NCBI GenBank assembly: GCA_945833725.1
Contig: CAMAFU010000063.1
Coordinates: forward strand, 1 to 8,446
Direction: 5' to 3'
Origin: an uncultured Treponema sp.
GTDB taxonomy: Bacteria > Spirochaetota > Spirochaetia > Treponematales > Treponemataceae
DNA: 8,446 bases
The position numbers were made by a program, and so were the translations under genes. How positions within the stretch are numbered: the first letter of the stretch is position 1; each line of letters opens with the position of its first letter. Below are positions 6,147 to 8,446 of the stretch, one piece after another. The notes under the pieces were generated by a model. That model made no database searches, had not been told where the DNA came from, and saw only the letters and a program-made list of their open reading frames with translations.

Positions 6147-6180
6147 AAAAAATACAGAGTATTGAAAAAGGGAGTAGAAA

Positions 6181-7080
6181 ATGGCTTCAATTAGAGAGCG
6201 TTACGGAGAGTTTTTTAAGCAGATGGCATCTATGTCCTGTGCTGCCGCAAAAATTGATGAAACTAATGTATATCAGAAAGCAAATCCTGGTACAAAAAAA
6301 ATAATGGATAAGCTTGTCAGCGACAATATGACAGAATACAGTCATATTGAAGGTGTAGAAAATTTTAAAGCCTTTTTAGAGCTTTTAAAATCAGGAAAAA
6401 GCGGCCTTATTCTTATGGAACATTATGCCAATACAGACTTGCCGGGGTTAATCTGGCTTTTGGAAAACAAAATGGGAGAAGAAGGCCGGGATCTTGCCCA
6501 GAGAATTGTTGCCATTGCCGGCATGAAACTTAACGAGGCAGATCCTATGGTGCGGGCTTTTGCAGAAAGTTTTACCCGCGTTGTAATTTATCCTACACGG
6601 TCTCTGGATTCAGCTTCAAAAAAAGCTCAGTCCCAGGAAGAAATCGAAGCGGAAACTAAAAAGGCAAGAACAATTAATCTTGCTGCCATGCGTGCCATGG
6701 ATAAATGTAAGCGCAATGGAGAAGCTATTCTTGTTTTTCCGGCAGGTACCCGCTTTAGGCCTGGAAAACCGGAAACAAAAAGAGGGCTTAAAGAAATTGA
6801 CAGTTACCTTAGAATGTTTGACTATATGATTCTTGTTTCTATTGACGGCATGCTCCTTACAATGGTTCCAGACAAAATTGATGACATGCTTGCTGATGAA
6901 TGTGCTCCTGCACGCTGCGTTTATGCTGCCAGTCCTGTTATTGAATGTAAAAAATTCCGCAACGATGTGCTGGCTTCTCTTGAAAAAGACAATCCTGATC
7001 CAAAACAGGCCGTAATCGATAAGGTTATGGAAAAACTGGAAATCCAGCATCAGGAAATTGCAGAAAAACTTAAGGGATAG
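6181..7080 (+). CDS. PlsC-type glycerolipid acyltransferase (1-acylglycerol-3-phosphate or glycerol-3-phosphate acyltransferase family)
   Basis: A 299-residue protein of the PlsC/GPAT acyltransferase superfamily, expected to move an acyl chain onto a glycerol-phosphate or lysophospholipid during membrane lipid synthesis. Motif I is HYANTD (His81, four residues, Asp86), the catalytic H-x4-D. Motif III is FPAGTRFRPGK (186-196), with Ala188 where most relatives have Glu (FPEGTR). Motif IV-like YMILVSIDG lies at 215-223. There is no signal peptide and no obvious membrane helix, so the enzyme is probably soluble or peripheral. That is more like soluble glycerol-3-phosphate acyltransferases than the membrane-bound E. 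coli PlsC. A charged segment (144-165) between motifs looks helical. The start is well supported by GGGAG 6 nt upstream. It shares a transcript with the MATE gene 15 nt downstream. Family assignment is firm; acceptor and acyl donor (acyl-CoA or acyl-ACP) cannot be decided. Confidence 0.88.
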   Translation: MASIRERYGEFFKQMASMSCAAAKIDETNVYQKANPGTKKIMDKLVSDNMTEYSHIEGVENFKAFLELLKSGKSGLILMEHYANTDLPGLIWLLENKMGEEGRDLAQRIVAIAGMKLNEADPMVRAFAESFTRVVIYPTRSLDSASKKAQSQEEIEAETKKARTINLAAMRAMDKCKRNGEAILVFPAGTRFRPGKPETKRGLKEIDSYLRMFDYMILVSIDGMLLTMVPDKIDDMLADECAPARCVYAASPVIECKKFRNDVLASLEKDNPDPKQAVIDKVMEKLEIQHQEIAEKLKG

Positions 7081-7095
7081 TTTTATTTTGCGGTT

Positions 7096-8445
7096 ATGAA
7101 ACAGCTTAATCTTACTGCCGGTCCTTTAGGTTCCGGCATTTTTATTTTTTCTCTTCCACTTATATTTTCAAATGTGCTGCAGGTGCTTTTTAACCTTGCA
7201 GATGTTGCTGTGGCCGGGCGTTTTGCAGGTCCTCTTTCTTTAGGTGCTGTAGGCTCAACTCCTCAGGTTATTTTTTTTATGGTGGGAATTTTACAGGGGC
7301 TTGGAGGAGGCGTTAATGTAATTGCCGCCTACCATGCAGGAGCAAATCAGAAAAAAGACCTGGAAGAAACTGTAAAGACTTCTTTTTTTGTGTGCCTTGG
7401 ATTCGGCTTTTTAATGATGTTCCTTGGTGTTTTTTTTGCTACAGGAGTTCTGGAGCTTTTAAAAACAAAAGAGGAATTGATTGAACTTGCTTCCTGTTAC
7501 CTAAAAATATATGTTCTGGGACTTCCGGCGGGAGCTGTTTATAACTGGGGAAATGCCCTTTTAAGTGCAGTGGGAGATACAAAAAGACCGCTTATTTATC
7601 TTTCTTTTGCGGGAATTATAAATGTAGTCTTAAATCTTATTTTTGTAATTGTATTTAGAATGGATGTAAAGGGCGTTGCCTGGGCCAGCGTAATAAGCCA
7701 GTATATTTCTGCCATCCTTATTTTTGCTGCTGTTTTACGAGGATATGGCGATTTAAAATTTGATTTGAAACATCCGTTTGTAAAGATGAATAAAGTTCAG
7801 CGGATTTTAAAAATCGGACTTCCGGCAGGATTACAGAATTCAATTTTTGCATTTGCAAATATGTTCATTCAATACGGCGTAAACAGTTTTGATTCCATGA
7901 CTGTGGCCGGCATATCTGCTTCTTCTCAGGCTGACCCCTTATGTTACGAAATGATGTCTGCCTTTTATGCTGCCTGTGCCAGTTTTATAGGGCAAAATCA
8001 TGGAGCAGGAAAACCTGACCGGGTAAAAAAAACATTCTGGCTTTGCATGTTCTATTCGTTTTTTGCAGCACTGATTTTTAGTATTGTTCTGTGGATTTTC
8101 CGCATTCCTTTTATGAAACTTTTTACGGACAACGAGGCTGTTATTCAGGGGGGACTTGCCCGCATAAAAATAATGTGTCTTACTTACAGCTGCAGCTGCC
8201 TTATGGACAATACTATTGCTGCCTGCCGGGGGCTGGGACACACTTTTGTTCCTTCCATTGTGGTAAGCGTAGGTTCCTGTCTGTTTAGAATCCTTTGGAT
8301 TTATACGATATTCCGGTATTTTGGAACCATAAATTCCCTGTTTTCCCTTTATTTTGTAAGCTGGACCATAACAGGAATTGCAGAAATGTTTTATTTCAAA
8401 AAAATCTTCAAAAAGGAATTTGCCGGCAAAATGCGCACGCCTTAA
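7096..8445 (+). CDS. MATE-family multidrug/cation efflux transporter
   Basis: A complete 449-residue inner-membrane antiporter, the usual length for this family, with about 12 predicted hydrophobic helices in two homologous halves. N-half marks: SLPLIFSNVLQVLFNLADVA (19-38), then GRFAG and LGAVG, and ALLSAVGDTKRP (154-165). C-half marks: KIGLPAGLQNSIFAFANMF (239-257), QNHGAGKPDRVKK (300-312), and CRGLGHTFVPS (377-387), the counterpart of the N-half GDTKRP loop. Members export cationic drugs or metabolites in exchange for Na+ or H+; the substrate here is unknown. It starts 15 nt after the acyltransferase stop with no clear ribosome-binding site (only GCGG close by; an AAGGGA lies about 20 nt back inside the previous gene), so translational coupling is likely. 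The stop TAA ends one base before the window edge. Confidence 0.95.
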   Translation: MKQLNLTAGPLGSGIFIFSLPLIFSNVLQVLFNLADVAVAGRFAGPLSLGAVGSTPQVIFFMVGILQGLGGGVNVIAAYHAGANQKKDLEETVKTSFFVCLGFGFLMMFLGVFFATGVLELLKTKEELIELASCYLKIYVLGLPAGAVYNWGNALLSAVGDTKRPLIYLSFAGIINVVLNLIFVIVFRMDVKGVAWASVISQYISAILIFAAVLRGYGDLKFDLKHPFVKMNKVQRILKIGLPAGLQNSIFAFANMFIQYGVNSFDSMTVAGISASSQADPLCYEMMSAFYAACASFIGQNHGAGKPDRVKKTFWLCMFYSFFAALIFSIVLWIFRIPFMKLFTDNEAVIQGGLARIKIMCLTYSCSCLMDNTIAACRGLGHTFVPSIVVSVGSCLFRILWIYTIFRYFGTINSLFSLYFVSWTITGIAEMFYFKKIFKKEFAGKMRTP

Positions 8446-8446
8446 C

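Noticed and set aside
6616..7050. Minus-strand open frame of 144 codons opposite the acyltransferase
   Set aside because: It lies entirely antisense to a gene with clear catalytic motifs, has no ribosome-binding site and its translation shows no recognisable domain.

Overview
The window looks like a piece of a treponeme-type spirochaete chromosome. This is inferred from the mixture of genes and their style: relaxed-lipobox lipoproteins, a CHASE2-type class III adenylate cyclase, a moderately AT-rich composition with many T7-T8 tracts, and tightly packed genes. Genus-level placement is an inference, not something the sequence proves. No RNA genes, CRISPR arrays, insertion sequences or phage genes are visible. 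No gene-free stretch exceeds about 220 bases.

Left half (40-5049, all minus strand): a four-gene block read right to left. It begins with a secreted SH3-like domain protein, followed by an M48 metallopeptidase lipoprotein (11-nt overlap), a CHASE2 adenylate cyclase (4-nt ATGA overlap) and an ABC-transporter solute-binding lipoprotein (39-nt gap). The overlaps imply one transcript for at least the first three. A good sigma70-like promoter lies just upstream, with an imperfect 16-bp palindrome over the predicted transcription start. Three of the four products should act outside the cytoplasmic membrane, and the fourth senses there through CHASE2 and makes cAMP inside. The cluster therefore reads as an envelope-sensing/proteolysis unit coupled to cAMP. 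The reason for the solute-binding gene at its end is unclear, because its permeases are not in view.

Centre (5050-5265): a divergent intergenic region with promoters for both directions. Both promoters carry a TACCGGCA core in a small imperfect palindrome, so a shared regulator is possible.

Right half (5266-8445, all plus strand): a secreted M15-family (VanY/CwlK-like) peptidoglycan peptidase, then a 204-bp intergenic region, then a soluble PlsC-type glycerolipid acyltransferase followed 15 nt later by a MATE-family efflux transporter. The 204-bp gap holds a GC-richer element of about 129 bp with 9-bp terminal inverted repeats and further nested complementary segments (5993-6121). A clear extended -10 promoter for the acyltransferase starts inside its right end.

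The most interesting points are the SH3-M48-CHASE2 cyclase cluster, the structured intergenic element at 5993-6121, the shared palindromic cores in the divergent promoters, and a possible hairpin-shortened ribosome-binding site in front of the solute-binding protein gene.
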